A stretch of 64,000 nt of DNA from Mesorhizobium loti CJ3sym (GCF_000472785.1 NZ_AXAL01000019.1:62001-126000); one strand, 5' to 3'. Shown: positions 23,751 to 32,982, counted from the first letter of the stretch. The notes: generated by a model not told the origin, from the sequence alone. Numbers and translations: made by a program.

Positions 23751-26534
23751 ATGCTTGAAAAGACCTACGACGCAAAGACCGTCGAGCCGAAGATCGCCAA
23801 AGTCTGGGAAGAGGCCGACGCGTTTCGCGCCGGTGCCGGCGCCGAGGAGGGGGCCGAGGCCTTCACCATCGTCATCCCGCCGCCCAACGTCACCGGCTCG
23901 CTGCATATGGGCCATGCGCTCAACAACACGCTGCAGGACATTTTGGTCCGCTTCGAGCGCATGCGCGGCAAGAACGTGCTGTGGCAGCCCGGCATGGACC
24001 ATGCCGGCATCGCCACGCAGATGGTGGTCGAGCGCCAGCTGATGGAAAAGCAGATCCATCGCCGCGACCTGACGCGCGAGCAGTTCATCGAGAAGGTGTG
24101 GGACTGGAAGGCTGAATCCGGCGGCGCCATCTTCAACCAGCTGAAGCGGCTCGGCGCTTCGGCCGACTGGTCGCGCGAACGCTTCACCATGGATGAAGGC
24201 CTGTCCAAGGCCGTGCTCGAAGTCTTCGTCACCCTCTACAAGGAAGGCCTGATCTACAAGGACAAGCGCCTGGTGAACTGGGACCCGAAACTGCTGACCG
24301 CGATCTCCGATCTCGAGGTCGAGCAACAGGAGGTCAACGGCAATCTCTGGCACTTCCGCTATCCGATCGAAGGCGAGACCTACGACCCGGAAAATCCGAA
24401 AACCTTCATCATCGTGGCGACGACGCGTCCTGAGACGATGCTCGGCGATACGGCGGTCGCGGTGAATCCGGACGACGAGCGATACCGGCATCTGGTCGGC
24501 AAGAACATTGTTCTGCCGATCGTCGGTCGGAAAATCCCGGTCGTGGCGGACGCGTATTCCGATCCCGAAAAAGGTTCTGGCGCGGTCAAGATCACGCCGG
24601 CGCATGACTTCAACGACTTCGAGGTCGGCAAGCGCCACAAGCTGCCGGCGATCAACATCCTCACCATCGAAGCCGCCATCAAGTTGAAGGACAATGAGGA
24701 CTTCCTCGCCGGCCTCGATGTGACGCCGGAGCGCCAGGCCATATGGGACGAACTCGACGGGCTCGACCGTTTCGTCGCGCGCAAGAAGATCGTCGAGCTG
24801 ATGGAGGCCGGCGGCTTCCTCGACAAGATCGAACCGCATCGCCACGCCGTGCCGCATGGCGACCGCGGCGGCGTGCCGATCGAGCCGTTCCTGACCGAGC
24901 AGTGGTATGCCAATGCCGCCGAACTCGCCAAGCCGGCGATCGCCTCGGTGCGCGAGGGCCGCACCAATTTCGTGCCGAAGAATTGGGAGAAGACCTATTT
25001 CGACTGGATGGAGAACATCCAGCCCTGGTGCATCTCGCGCCAGCTGTGGTGGGGTCACCAGATACCGGCCTGGTACGGGCCGGACGGTCGTGTCTTCGTC
25101 GAGAAGACCGAGGAAGAGGCTCTGGGCGCGGCGATCGAATATTATCTGGCTCTCGAAGGCCCCTGGAAGGCCTGGGTCGAGGACAAGCTGGAGAACTTCA
25201 AGCCCGGCGAGATCCTAACCCGTGACGAGGACGTGCTCGACACCTGGTTCTCGTCGGCGCTGTGGCCATTCTCGACGCTGGGCTGGCCGGATCAGACGCT
25301 GGAGTTGAAGACCTACTACCAGACCGACGTGCTGGTGACCGGCTTCGACATCATCTTCTTCTGGGTTGCCCGCATGATGATGATGGGCCTGCACTTCATG
25401 GACGAGGAACCGTTTCACACCGTCTATGTGCATGCGCTGGTGCGCGACAAGAACGGGCAGAAAATGTCGAAGTCGAAAGGCAACGTCATCGACCCGCTCG
25501 ATCTGATCGACGAGTTCGGCGCCGATGCGCTGCGCTTCACACTGACGGTGATGGCGGCCCAGGGGCGCGACGTGAAGCTCGATCCGGCGCGCATCGCCGG
25601 CTACCGCAATTTCGGCACCAAGCTCTGGAACGCGACGCGCTTTGCCGAGATGAACGAAGTTGCCCGCAATGACGATTTCTGGCTGAACGACGCCAAGCTG
25701 GCGGTCAACCGCTGGATCCTAACCGAGCTGACACGCGCCGCGCGCGAGATCACCGACGGCATCACCTCATACCGGTTCAACGAGGCGGCAGGGGCGGCCT
25801 ACCGCTTCGTCTGGAACCTGTTCTGCGACTGGTATCTGGAACTCCTGAAGCCGGTGTTCATGGGCGCGGATGAGGCGGCCAAGGCCGAGAGCCGCGCCTG
25901 CGTCGCCTTCGTGCTCGACGAGATCTACAAGCTCTTGCACCCGATGATGCCGTTCATGACGGAAGAGCTGTGGGCGCAGACGGCGGGCGAGGGCAAGGAG
26001 CGCTCTTCGCTGCTGTGCCATGCCGCCTGGCCGTCGCCGGACTTCGAGGACGCGCAAGCCGCCGCCGATATCAACTGGCTGGTTGATCTCGTCTCCGGCA
26101 TCCGCTCGGTGCGCTCGGAGATGAACGTGCCGCCGGCGGCAATCGCGCCGCTGGTTGTGGTCGGCGCCAACGAGGTGACGCGTGAACGGCTGGTGCGCGA
26201 GGAGTCCGCGATCAAGCGGCTGGCGCGCGTCGGCGACATCTCATTGGCTGACGCGGCACCGAAAGGCTCAGCACAGATCGTGCTCAACGAGGCGACGATC
26301 TGCCTGCCGCTCGGCAGCCTGATCGACCTCGCCGCCGAGGCTGCCCGGCTGCAGAAGGAACTGGCCAAGGTCACCGAGGAAATCGCGCGCCTGCACAAGA
26401 AGCTGTCCAACGAACGCTTCGTCGCCAGCGCGCCGGCCGAGATCGTCGACGCCGAACGCGAAAAGCTCGCCGAATATCGCGACGCTCAGGACAAGCTTTC
26501 GGTGGCTTTGACCAGGGTTCGCGACGCCAGTTGA
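23751..26534 (+). CDS. valS: Valyl-tRNA synthetase
   Basis: The 927-residue class I synthetase charges tRNA-Val. Visible are PPPNVTGSLHMGHALNNT with the HIGH-type HMGH at residues 52-55, the editing-domain segment TTRPETMLGDTAVAV, the KMSKSKGNVIDP loop near residue 570, the anticodon-binding region and a C-terminal coiled coil (LIDLAAEAARLQKELAKV). I chose the ATG at 23751 (MLEKTYDAKTVEPKIAKVWE), which matches the usual ValS N-terminus. An upstream in-frame extension from 23676 lacks support. Confidence 0.97.
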   Translation: MLEKTYDAKTVEPKIAKVWEEADAFRAGAGAEEGAEAFTIVIPPPNVTGSLHMGHALNNTLQDILVRFERMRGKNVLWQPGMDHAGIATQMVVERQLMEKQIHRRDLTREQFIEKVWDWKAESGGAIFNQLKRLGASADWSRERFTMDEGLSKAVLEVFVTLYKEGLIYKDKRLVNWDPKLLTAISDLEVEQQEVNGNLWHFRYPIEGETYDPENPKTFIIVATTRPETMLGDTAVAVNPDDERYRHLVGKNIVLPIVGRKIPVVADAYSDPEKGSGAVKITPAHDFNDFEVGKRHKLPAINILTIEAAIKLKDNEDFLAGLDVTPERQAIWDELDGLDRFVARKKIVELMEAGGFLDKIEPHRHAVPHGDRGGVPIEPFLTEQWYANAAELAKPAIASVREGRTNFVPKNWEKTYFDWMENIQPWCISRQLWWGHQIPAWYGPDGRVFVEKTEEEALGAAIEYYLALEGPWKAWVEDKLENFKPGEILTRDEDVLDTWFSSALWPFSTLGWPDQTLELKTYYQTDVLVTGFDIIFFWVARMMMMGLHFMDEEPFHTVYVHALVRDKNGQKMSKSKGNVIDPLDLIDEFGADALRFTLTVMAAQGRDVKLDPARIAGYRNFGTKLWNATRFAEMNEVARNDDFWLNDAKLAVNRWILTELTRAAREITDGITSYRFNEAAGAAYRFVWNLFCDWYLELLKPVFMGADEAAKAESRACVAFVLDEIYKLLHPMMPFMTEELWAQTAGEGKERSSLLCHAAWPSPDFEDAQAAADINWLVDLVSGIRSVRSEMNVPPAAIAPLVVVGANEVTRERLVREESAIKRLARVGDISLADAAPKGSAQIVLNEATICLPLGSLIDLAAEAARLQKELAKVTEEIARLHKKLSNERFVASAPAEIVDAEREKLAEYRDAQDKLSVALTRVRDAS

Positions 26535-26612
26535 GGGGGATTCGGAGCCCTTCGGTCTGCCATCAGGACAGGCTGCTTCTGCCTTCAAAACAGGCATTCC
26601 GTTGCGGTAATC

Positions 26613-26664
26613 TTGACGTAAAAGGAAGTTTGCGCCCCATTGTTGCCATAATGTAACAATGGGG
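26613..26664 (+). promoter_or_regulatory. Upstream element shared by the two FadL-like genes, with a 10-bp-arm palindrome
   Basis: The 357-base gap after valS holds no gene. It contains TTGACG at 26613 and a perfect inverted repeat CCCCATTGTT (26635-26644) / AACAATGGGG (26655-26664). The core ATTGTTGCCATAATGTAACA (26639-26658) recurs exactly at 28242-28261 upstream of the paralogue. It may be a promoter with an operator or a hairpin terminator of valS; its presence in both copies favours regulation. Confidence 0.6.
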
Positions 26665-26840
26665 CGTTATACCTGCTAAAACAGCCTTTTCCTGGCCTGT
26701 TTTGGGCAGTTCTCGCTGATTTAATCTGTCGATTTGCGCTCAAAAGCCGGTTTTTAGGCCTATGGCGAGCGCCTGCACTTTGTCGAAAATACCTTCAGAT
26801 CACCTGTGCGTGTACGCCTCTTGAATTCGTTGTTGCGCCG

Positions 26841-26865
26841 TTAACCTGAATTGGTTCTAGGTTGA
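26841..26865 (+). promoter_or_regulatory. Leader hairpin of the first FadL-like gene
   Basis: TTAACCTG (26841-26848) pairs with TAGGTTGA (26858-26865), with two G-T wobbles, around the loop AATTGGTTC. The same loop sits on a different but complementary stem before the second paralogue. It lies 13 bases upstream of GGGGAGG, so it could modulate ribosome access or RNA stability. Confidence 0.55.
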
Positions 26866-26891
26866 TGCACTGATGTTCGGGGAGGATTTTC

Positions 26892-28109
26892 ATGAACAAT
26901 TTGCGACTGAAAGCATTGGTGGGGGCAGGCTGCTTTTCACTGGTGGTATCGGCGGCAAGCGCTGGCGGCTTCGATCGTGGCGGCGTCAATATCGATCAGT
27001 TGTTTGATGCATCGCCCTATTCGTTCGACGCCGGAGTGACGTACGTGTCGCCACAGCGCAAGCTCAAGAATGTGAAGCGTCTAGATTCTCCTCCATTTCC
27101 GGTCGCTCTGTCATCTTCTTCGGTGGACGTTGGCGGCGATTACGCGGTGCCGCATATCGGGATAAAGGCCAACCTCTTTGAGGCGGTCGACTGTCTTGCG
27201 ACCTATACGCGGCCCTATGGTGCTGATGCGGATTACGGAACGAACAACGCCTATTCGCCGACTGCGGTCAAATATTCAGTCAAGACAAACGACTATGGTC
27301 TCACCTGCTCCTACAAGCTCAATGTCGGCAAGGGCGACCTTCGGTTCATCGGCGGCGTTTCCTATCAGGATGTCGACGCCTTCTTGTCCCGTCAGACCCT
27401 ATTGGCTGTTGGAAATACTGGCGTCGGGACATTCAAGCTATCAGACTCGGCGTGGGGATGGCGCGCTGGCGCCGCCTATGAAATCCCGGAAATCGCACTG
27501 CGCGGCAGCCTGATGTATTATTCGAGCTACAAATACGACGGCCTGTCAGGCACCGTCGATACCACCGGCTTTGCCGGAAAACCTTTGGGCAACGTTACTG
27601 GAATGTTCCCAGTGTCCGCTTCCGCAGAGATCCCCCAAGCCCTTGAGTTGAAGTTGCAGAGCGGTATCGCTCCGGGCTGGCTCGCGTTCGGCTCTGTGCG
27701 TTGGCAGCAGTGGAGCAAGCTCGGCATCATTCCTATCAGCGGTGTGCGCAGCCCTATTACCGGTCTGCCTTCAGCCACCTCTTTCGACTTGCTTTACCGC
27801 GATGGGTGGACGATTTCGGGTGGCATCGGTCACAAGTTTACTGACCAGATATCGGGTCTGGTTTCGCTGACATGGGATCGTGGAACCTCGACGACGTCCG
27901 GTTATCAATCAGATACTTATGCCTTGGCTACGGGCATTTCCTATTCGCCGAACGACAAGGTGGAAGTCAGGCTTGGCGGCTCGATCGGCGTGCTGACCAG
28001 CGGGTCATCGACCTTTGCAGGCGTGGGCGATGGTGCAAATGCCATTACTTACACTTACGGGAACGATCTGCTCCTGGCAGGCTCGGCTTCGGTCAAGGTC
28101 AAATTCTAG
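26892..28109 (+). CDS. OmpP1/FadL-family outer membrane transporter, first tandem copy
   Basis: This 405-residue precursor has a signal peptide (MNNLRLKALVGAGCFSLVVS, mature end near AGGFDRGG) and the FadL-like N-terminal hatch segment GGVNIDQLFDASPYS. An amphipathic beta-barrel follows and ends in an aromatic terminal strand, SASVKVKF. FadL proteins import hydrophobic molecules such as long-chain fatty acids. It is similar in sequence to the gene at 28495, including the first 15 residues and the motif LKLQSGIAPGWLAFGS. GGGGAGG precedes the ATG by five bases. The actual ligand is unknown. Confidence 0.86.
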   Translation: MNNLRLKALVGAGCFSLVVSAASAGGFDRGGVNIDQLFDASPYSFDAGVTYVSPQRKLKNVKRLDSPPFPVALSSSSVDVGGDYAVPHIGIKANLFEAVDCLATYTRPYGADADYGTNNAYSPTAVKYSVKTNDYGLTCSYKLNVGKGDLRFIGGVSYQDVDAFLSRQTLLAVGNTGVGTFKLSDSAWGWRAGAAYEIPEIALRGSLMYYSSYKYDGLSGTVDTTGFAGKPLGNVTGMFPVSASAEIPQALELKLQSGIAPGWLAFGSVRWQQWSKLGIIPISGVRSPITGLPSATSFDLLYRDGWTISGGIGHKFTDQISGLVSLTWDRGTSTTSGYQSDTYALATGISYSPNDKVEVRLGGSIGVLTSGSSTFAGVGDGANAITYTYGNDLLLAGSASVKVKF

Positions 28110-28128
28110 GCTTTTCAAATTCGCTTAG

Positions 28129-28155
28129 AAGGCCGGGTACTCTCCCGGCCTTTTT
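28129..28155 (+). terminator. Rho-independent terminator of the first FadL-like gene
   Basis: GGCCGGG (28131-28137) and CCCGGCC (28144-28150) form a perfect stem with a TACTCT loop, extended by AA/TT and followed by five T residues. Confidence 0.95.
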
Positions 28156-28215
28156 GTTTGCCGGCCTTCCGATTGGTTTTCCGAAAATCAGCGCACGCAT
28201 TCCGTTGCGTCACAA

Positions 28216-28261
28216 TTGACGTTAACGGGAGTTTTGGCCGTATTGTTGCCATAATGTAACA
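28216..28261 (+). promoter_or_regulatory. Second copy of the shared upstream element
   Basis: Within the 385-base gap between the two FadL-like genes, TTGACG at about 28216 and the 20-base core at 28242-28261 repeat the region before the first copy. The flanking palindrome arms have partly decayed here. No coding sequence is called between 28110 and 28494. Confidence 0.6.
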
Positions 28262-28442
28262 GCGGACAAATTAGCTATTTGAGATGTTACTCTTTGGGCT
28301 GTTCGACTGATTTTATTAGTTTTTTTGCCAATTTTTTGTGCGCCAGATGGGCATGCCAACTCGGCGGCGTTGGCTGCCTCATGAGGAAATGCACTTTCCA
28401 AAAATATGTACAAGTACGCCTCTTGAAATCGTTGTTGCACTA

Positions 28443-28467
28443 CCCAAGCAATTGGTTCTTGCTTGGG
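28443..28467 (+). promoter_or_regulatory. Leader hairpin of the second FadL-like gene
   Basis: CCCAAGCAA (28443-28451) and TTGCTTGGG (28459-28467) form a perfect 9-bp stem. The AATTGGTTC at 28450-28458 matches the loop of the first copy although the stem bases differ, so pairing is kept while sequence changes. It lies 14 bases before GGGGAGG. Confidence 0.65.
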
Positions 28468-28494
28468 TTGTATTCGAATTCGGGGAGGCGATTC

Positions 28495-29727
28495 ATGAAC
28501 AATCTGCGTCTTAAAGCGCTGCTGGGGGCAGGGTGCTTTTCGCTGGCTTTGCTCGGGACGGCGGTGAACGCGGCGCATGCCGGAGGCTTGGAGCGCGGCG
28601 GCTACGACGTCGACCTGTTGTTCGATCCGGCCCCATTCGCTTCGGACGTCAGCGGGACTTATGTCATGCCGGAGCGCAAACTCAAGAATGCGGTGGACAC
28701 CGCCTTCGGCGGACCACCCCTGACGGTTAGTAGTACGGCCAACAACACCGAGAGCTACTGGGTGCCTTATGTTGGCGTCAAGGCGACACTTGGTTATGGC
28801 GTGGATTGTATGCTTGATTACTCGCAACCGTGGGGTGCGAGTTCAAACCCTGGCATCTGGAACGGCTCCTATTCCAACATCAACACCAACATCAAAAGCA
28901 ACAATTACGCTGGCACGTGCTCCTACAAGATGGATGCCGGCAAAGGGCAGCTTCGCTTTATCGGCGGCGTTTTCTACCAGGAGGTCTATGGCTTCAAGGA
29001 AAGCTATGCCAGCCCGTTCCTGGGCACCACAATTGGCCGTGTGGACCTGACCAGCAGTGGCTGGGGCTGGCGCGCCGGTATCGCCTACGAAATCCCCGAC
29101 ATCGCGCTGCGTGCCAGCCTCGTCTACAATTCGCAAGTGAAGCTCGACAATATCGCGGGCACCCTGAATGTCGGCGGCAACGTCAGCAACATCTATGCTC
29201 CAACACAGTCGATGCCGGATTCACTGGAACTGAAACTCCAGTCCGGCATCGCGCCCGGCTGGCTTGCCTTCGGCTCGATCAAGTGGGTCAATTGGAGTGT
29301 GCTGCAGAGCGTTCCGATTTGTTCTACGGACTCTCAACCGTTTGCAACTTGCTCAAGCGGCGTTACGAATCCGCTGATCAGGCCGACTTCGCTCGACCTG
29401 ATGTATCGTGACGGTTGGACGGTCACGGCGGGCCTCGGCCACAAGTTCAGCGAGCAGTGGAGCGGCGCCGCGCAGATCTCATGGGATCGTGGTACCTCGC
29501 ATGGCTATGGCGATCAGACCGATACCTGGACGCTGGGCGGTGGTGTTGCCTATACGCCAACTCCCAATATCGAACTGCGTCTGGCCGGCGCCATCGGCGT
29601 CCTGACCAACGGCCATTCCGGTACACTGACCGACGAGAATGGCTATGTGGCCGGTACTGACGTCGCTTACGACTTCGGCAATGATCTGGTCACGGCAATA
29701 TCCGGCGGCGTCAAGATCAAGTTCTAA
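28495..29727 (+). CDS. OmpP1/FadL-family outer membrane transporter, second tandem copy
   Basis: This 410-residue paralogue of the preceding gene has a signal peptide ending near AAHAGGLERGG, the hatch-like segment GYDVDLLFDPAPFAS and a beta-barrel ending GGVKIKF. Shared blocks include NNLRLKAL, KLQSGIAPGWLAFGSIKW and WDRGTS. I chose the ATG at 28495, behind GGGGAGG; the 72-codon upstream extension crosses the conserved leader. Tandem duplication followed by divergence suggests different ligands or expression conditions; this is inference. Confidence 0.86.
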   Translation: MNNLRLKALLGAGCFSLALLGTAVNAAHAGGLERGGYDVDLLFDPAPFASDVSGTYVMPERKLKNAVDTAFGGPPLTVSSTANNTESYWVPYVGVKATLGYGVDCMLDYSQPWGASSNPGIWNGSYSNINTNIKSNNYAGTCSYKMDAGKGQLRFIGGVFYQEVYGFKESYASPFLGTTIGRVDLTSSGWGWRAGIAYEIPDIALRASLVYNSQVKLDNIAGTLNVGGNVSNIYAPTQSMPDSLELKLQSGIAPGWLAFGSIKWVNWSVLQSVPICSTDSQPFATCSSGVTNPLIRPTSLDLMYRDGWTVTAGLGHKFSEQWSGAAQISWDRGTSHGYGDQTDTWTLGGGVAYTPTPNIELRLAGAIGVLTNGHSGTLTDENGYVAGTDVAYDFGNDLVTAISGGVKIKF

Positions 29728-29746
29728 GCTTTTGAAAGCTTTAGTA

Positions 29747-29773
29747 AAAGGCCGGGCGGTTCCCGGCCTTTTT
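29747..29773 (+). terminator. Rho-independent terminator of the second FadL-like gene
   Basis: AAAGGCCGGG (29747-29756) pairs perfectly with CCCGGCCTTT (29762-29771) around CGGTT, followed by T residues. It resembles the terminator of the first copy, so the duplication unit included it. Confidence 0.95.
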
Positions 29774-30017
29774 CGTTTGCGCCGGCGTCGCCGATGCTCC
29801 AGTCATACAAGCTGCGTTGCATATAAGCCGCACTGGGGTCGCCTCGTGCGATTGTGACGTTTTGGCAACACTTTCTGAACAACCCCTGCGCTAGAAGTCA
29901 GGCCGGGGAAATTGCCCATTTCCCGCCATAAACCCGGCGCACCTCGAACCTGTCTCGGGACACGCGCCAAAAGGCTCGGCGATGGGACAGGCCGCACCGC
30001 CCGCGGCAAGGAAGAGA

Positions 30018-31742
30018 ATGGACGCCAAAGTCATTTCCAAGGCTAAGCTCCCTAGCCGCCATGTGACTGTCGGTCCGGCGCGTGCGCCGCACCGGTCCTA
30101 TCTCTATGCCATGGGGCTTTCCGCCGCCGAGATCGCACAGCCGCTGGTCGGCGTCGCCTCCTGCTGGAATGAAGCGGCCCCCTGCAACATCTCGCTGATG
30201 CGCCAGGCGCAGGTGGTCAAGAAGGGGGTAGCTGCCGCCAACGGCACGCCGCGCGAATTCTGCACCATCACCGTCACCGACGGCATCGCCATGGGTCACC
30301 AGGGGATGAAGTCGTCGCTCGTGTCGCGCGAGGTCATCGCCGATTCGGTCGAGCTCACCATGCGTGGCCATTGCTACGATGCGCTCGTCGGCCTCGCCGG
30401 CTGCGACAAGTCACTGCCCGGTATGATGATGGCCATGGTGCGCCTCAACGTGCCGTCGATCTTCATCTATGGCGGTTCGATCCTGCCTGGCAGCTATCGC
30501 GGCCGTCAGATCACCGTGCAGGATGTGTTCGAGGCGGTCGGCCAGCATTCCGTAGGCACGATCAGTGATGCCGAACTGCTTGAAATCGAACAGGTCGCCT
30601 GTCCCTCGGCCGGCTCCTGCGGTGCTCAGTTCACCGCCAACACAATGGCCACCGTCGCCGAGGCGATTGGTCTCGCGCTGCCCTATTCCTGCGGCGCGCC
30701 GGCGCCTTACGAAATGCGCGACCGCTTCAATTTCGCATCTGGCGAAAAAATCATGGAACTGATCGCCAAAAACATCCGGCCGCGCGACATCGTCACGCTG
30801 AAGGCGCTGGAGAATGCCGCGACCGTGGTTTCGGCCACCGGAGGCTCGACCAACGCAGCGCTGCACCTGCCGGCGATCGCGCATGAAGCCGGCATTAAGT
30901 TCGATCTCTTCGACGTGGCGAAAATCTTCGAGAAGACGCCTTACATCGCCGACCTCAAGCCGGGCGGGAAATACGTCGCCAAGGACATGTTCGAGGCCGG
31001 CGGCATCCCGCTTTTGATGAAGACCTTGCTCGACCACGGCTACCTGCATGGCGACTGCCTGACGGTCACTGGCCGCACTTTGGCCGAAAACATGGAACAT
31101 GTTGCCTGGAATGAACAGCAAGACGTGGTCCGCCCGGCCAACAGACCAATTACCCAAACCGGCGGTGTCGTGGGGTTGAAGGGAAACCTTGCCCCCGAAG
31201 GCGCGATCGTGAAGGTCGCGGGCATGGCGGAGTTGAAATTCTCCGGCCCGGCGCGCTGCTTCGATTCGGAAGAGGAATGTTTCGAGGCGGTGACGCATCG
31301 CAACTACCGGGAAGGCGAGGTTCTCGTCATTCGCTACGAAGGACCGCGTGGCGGTCCGGGCATGCGCGAGATGCTGTCGACGACGGCGGCTCTCTATGGC
31401 CAGGGTATGGGCGGCAAGGTGGCGCTGATCACCGACGGCCGCTTCTCGGGCGCGACGCGCGGCTTCTGCATCGGCCATGTCGGGCCGGAAGCAGCCGTGG
31501 GCGGCCCGATCGGTTTGCTGAGGGATGGTGACGTGATCTCGATCGACGCCGTGAAAGGCACGATCGAAGTGGCGTTGTCCGATGAAGAACTGGCGGCGAG
31601 GGCAAAGACATGGAAGGCGCGCACGACCGACTATCAGTCGGGCGCGATATGGAAATACGCACAGACGGTCGGGTCTGCCCGCGACGGCGCGGTCACCCAT
31701 CCGGGCGGTGCGAAAGAAACACACTGCTATGCGGATATCTGA
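30018..31742 (+). CDS. ilvD: Dihydroxy-acid dehydratase
   Basis: This 574-residue IlvD/Edd-family enzyme dehydrates 2,3-dihydroxy-3-methyl acids in valine, isoleucine and leucine synthesis. Iron-sulfur ligand regions and family motifs are visible: SCWNEAAPCN, LAGCDKSLPGM, ACPSAGSCGAQFTANTM, ATGGSTNAALHLPAIA and TDGRFSGATRG. GGAAGAG precedes the ATG at 30018 by three bases. The 3' end overlaps the exoR homologue by 14 bases. Sugar-acid dehydratases share these motifs, so IlvD is favoured but not proven. Confidence 0.9.
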   Translation: MDAKVISKAKLPSRHVTVGPARAPHRSYLYAMGLSAAEIAQPLVGVASCWNEAAPCNISLMRQAQVVKKGVAAANGTPREFCTITVTDGIAMGHQGMKSSLVSREVIADSVELTMRGHCYDALVGLAGCDKSLPGMMMAMVRLNVPSIFIYGGSILPGSYRGRQITVQDVFEAVGQHSVGTISDAELLEIEQVACPSAGSCGAQFTANTMATVAEAIGLALPYSCGAPAPYEMRDRFNFASGEKIMELIAKNIRPRDIVTLKALENAATVVSATGGSTNAALHLPAIAHEAGIKFDLFDVAKIFEKTPYIADLKPGGKYVAKDMFEAGGIPLLMKTLLDHGYLHGDCLTVTGRTLAENMEHVAWNEQQDVVRPANRPITQTGGVVGLKGNLAPEGAIVKVAGMAELKFSGPARCFDSEEECFEAVTHRNYREGEVLVIRYEGPRGGPGMREMLSTTAALYGQGMGGKVALITDGRFSGATRGFCIGHVGPEAAVGGPIGLLRDGDVISIDAVKGTIEVALSDEELAARAKTWKARTTDYQSGAIWKYAQTVGSARDGAVTHPGGAKETHCYADI

Positions 31743-32580
31743 GTTGTTGAAGTCAACACCAGAGTTGTTGAGGTCATCTGTCCTTTCGGCACTGGTCGCT
31801 GTTGCGATCTTTGGCGCCGTGGGCCAGGCCATGGCCTTCGACGACAAGGTGTTCGACGACAAGACCGGCGTGAAGCCGCAGTCGAGTCCGTGGGCGGTGT
31901 TCCAGTTCGGCTTTTCCGCCTACAAGAGCGGCCACAAGGAACAGGCTGCCGAAGCCTATAAATACGCCGCCGAAAACGGCCAGATCGGCGCCACCTGGAA
32001 GCTTGCCCGCATGTATGCCGAGGGCGACGGCGTGGCGCGCGACGACTATGAGGCGTTCAAGTTCTTCTCCGAGATCGTCGATCAGGATGTCGAGCCGGGC
32101 TCACCGGAAGAAAGCTACGTGTCCGACGCGCTGGTGGCGCTCGGCGATTATCTGCGCACGGGTATTCCCGGCAGCCCCGTCACCGAAAACGAGGTGGCTG
32201 CCCAAGAATACTACATGCGCGCCGCAGCCAACTACCGCAATCCGAATGCGCAGTTCGAGATGGGCCAGATGTTCCTTAAGGGCGAGGGCGGCGTGAAGGC
32301 CAGCGTCAAGCAGGCCGGGCGCTGGTTCCAACTCGCCGCCGAAAAGGGCCATGCCGGCGCGCAGGCGACGCTTGGCCATCTCTTGTTCCAGAGCGGCAAG
32401 ATCGTTCGTGGCCTGGCGATGATGACCGCGGCGCTCGAACGCGCCTCGCCGGCCGATCAGCCCTGGATCCGCGGCATGCAGGAAGAGGCCTTCGCCGCCG
32501 CCGGCGAAGCCGACCGCCGTACCGCGATCTCGCTGGCGGACGACATCCTGACCAAGGGCACCGCCAACACGGACCAGTAG
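31729..32580 (+). CDS. exoR: Periplasmic Sel1-repeat protein, ExoR homologue
   Basis: The 283-residue protein begins with a signal peptide (LLRSSVLSALVAVAIFGAVG, cleaved near AMA-FDD) and carries Sel1/TPR-type repeats such as ATWKLARMYAEGDGV, AQFEMGQMFLKGEGG and AQATLGHLLFQSGK. This layout matches rhizobial ExoR, a periplasmic inhibitor of the ExoS-ChvI two-component system that controls exopolysaccharide and motility. The start lies inside the end of ilvD, suggesting coupled translation. The identification rests on architecture and order of segments, with moderate certainty. Confidence 0.8.
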   Translation: MRISELLKSTPELLRSSVLSALVAVAIFGAVGQAMAFDDKVFDDKTGVKPQSSPWAVFQFGFSAYKSGHKEQAAEAYKYAAENGQIGATWKLARMYAEGDGVARDDYEAFKFFSEIVDQDVEPGSPEESYVSDALVALGDYLRTGIPGSPVTENEVAAQEYYMRAAANYRNPNAQFEMGQMFLKGEGGVKASVKQAGRWFQLAAEKGHAGAQATLGHLLFQSGKIVRGLAMMTAALERASPADQPWIRGMQEEAFAAAGEADRRTAISLADDILTKGTANTDQ

Positions 32581-32682
32581 GCGCCAACGTCCCGCTGCTG
32601 GTTCCTGGCGAAAACGGGCAAGCGATCCTTCGCGTCTCTGTGCGCCGGACATTTCTTCAGAGAGATCAGCTGATCAGATTAA

Positions 32683-32982
32683 TCAGTTCTCGGTCGGCTC
32701 CGTCGGCACCATGCTGGGGGCGGGCGTCGAGATCGGGGTGACGTGCAGGTGCGGCGCCATCGTATTTCCGGGGCAACTGTCACCGATCTTCGTCCAGGAT
32801 GTGTTGTTGAGCACCATCTCGCAGCGGGCCAGATGGCTCTGATCGGCGATCATCAGGCATGCAACTTGACCAACGGGATAGGATTTTCCGTTGGCGAGGC
32901 ATTCCTGAGCGGCATAGGCCGGCACGATCGCGGCCACGGCAAGTGCCACGCCGATCGGAGAAAGAGCAAATCGAATGGTCAT
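32683..32982 (-). CDS. Small secreted hypothetical protein
   Basis: The 99-residue precursor starts at the ATG at 32982 with a signal peptide (MTIRFALSPIGVALAVAAIV, cleaved after AYA). The mature part has four cysteines (QEC, VACL, ARCEM, DSCPG), which could form two periplasmic disulfides. The tail is Pro/Thr-rich. I recall similar small exported proteins in Rhizobiales but know of no function. It is convergent with exoR. Confidence 0.68.
   Translation of the reverse strand: MTIRFALSPIGVALAVAAIVPAYAAQECLANGKSYPVGQVACLMIADQSHLARCEMVLNNTSWTKIGDSCPGNTMAPHLHVTPISTPAPSMVPTEPTEN

Noticed and set aside
23706..25058. 450-codon minus-strand frame opposite valS
   Set aside because: It is antisense to the conserved synthetase in GC-rich DNA, where long shadow frames are common. 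The same holds for 30411-31862 opposite ilvD and 35221-36498 opposite dgt.
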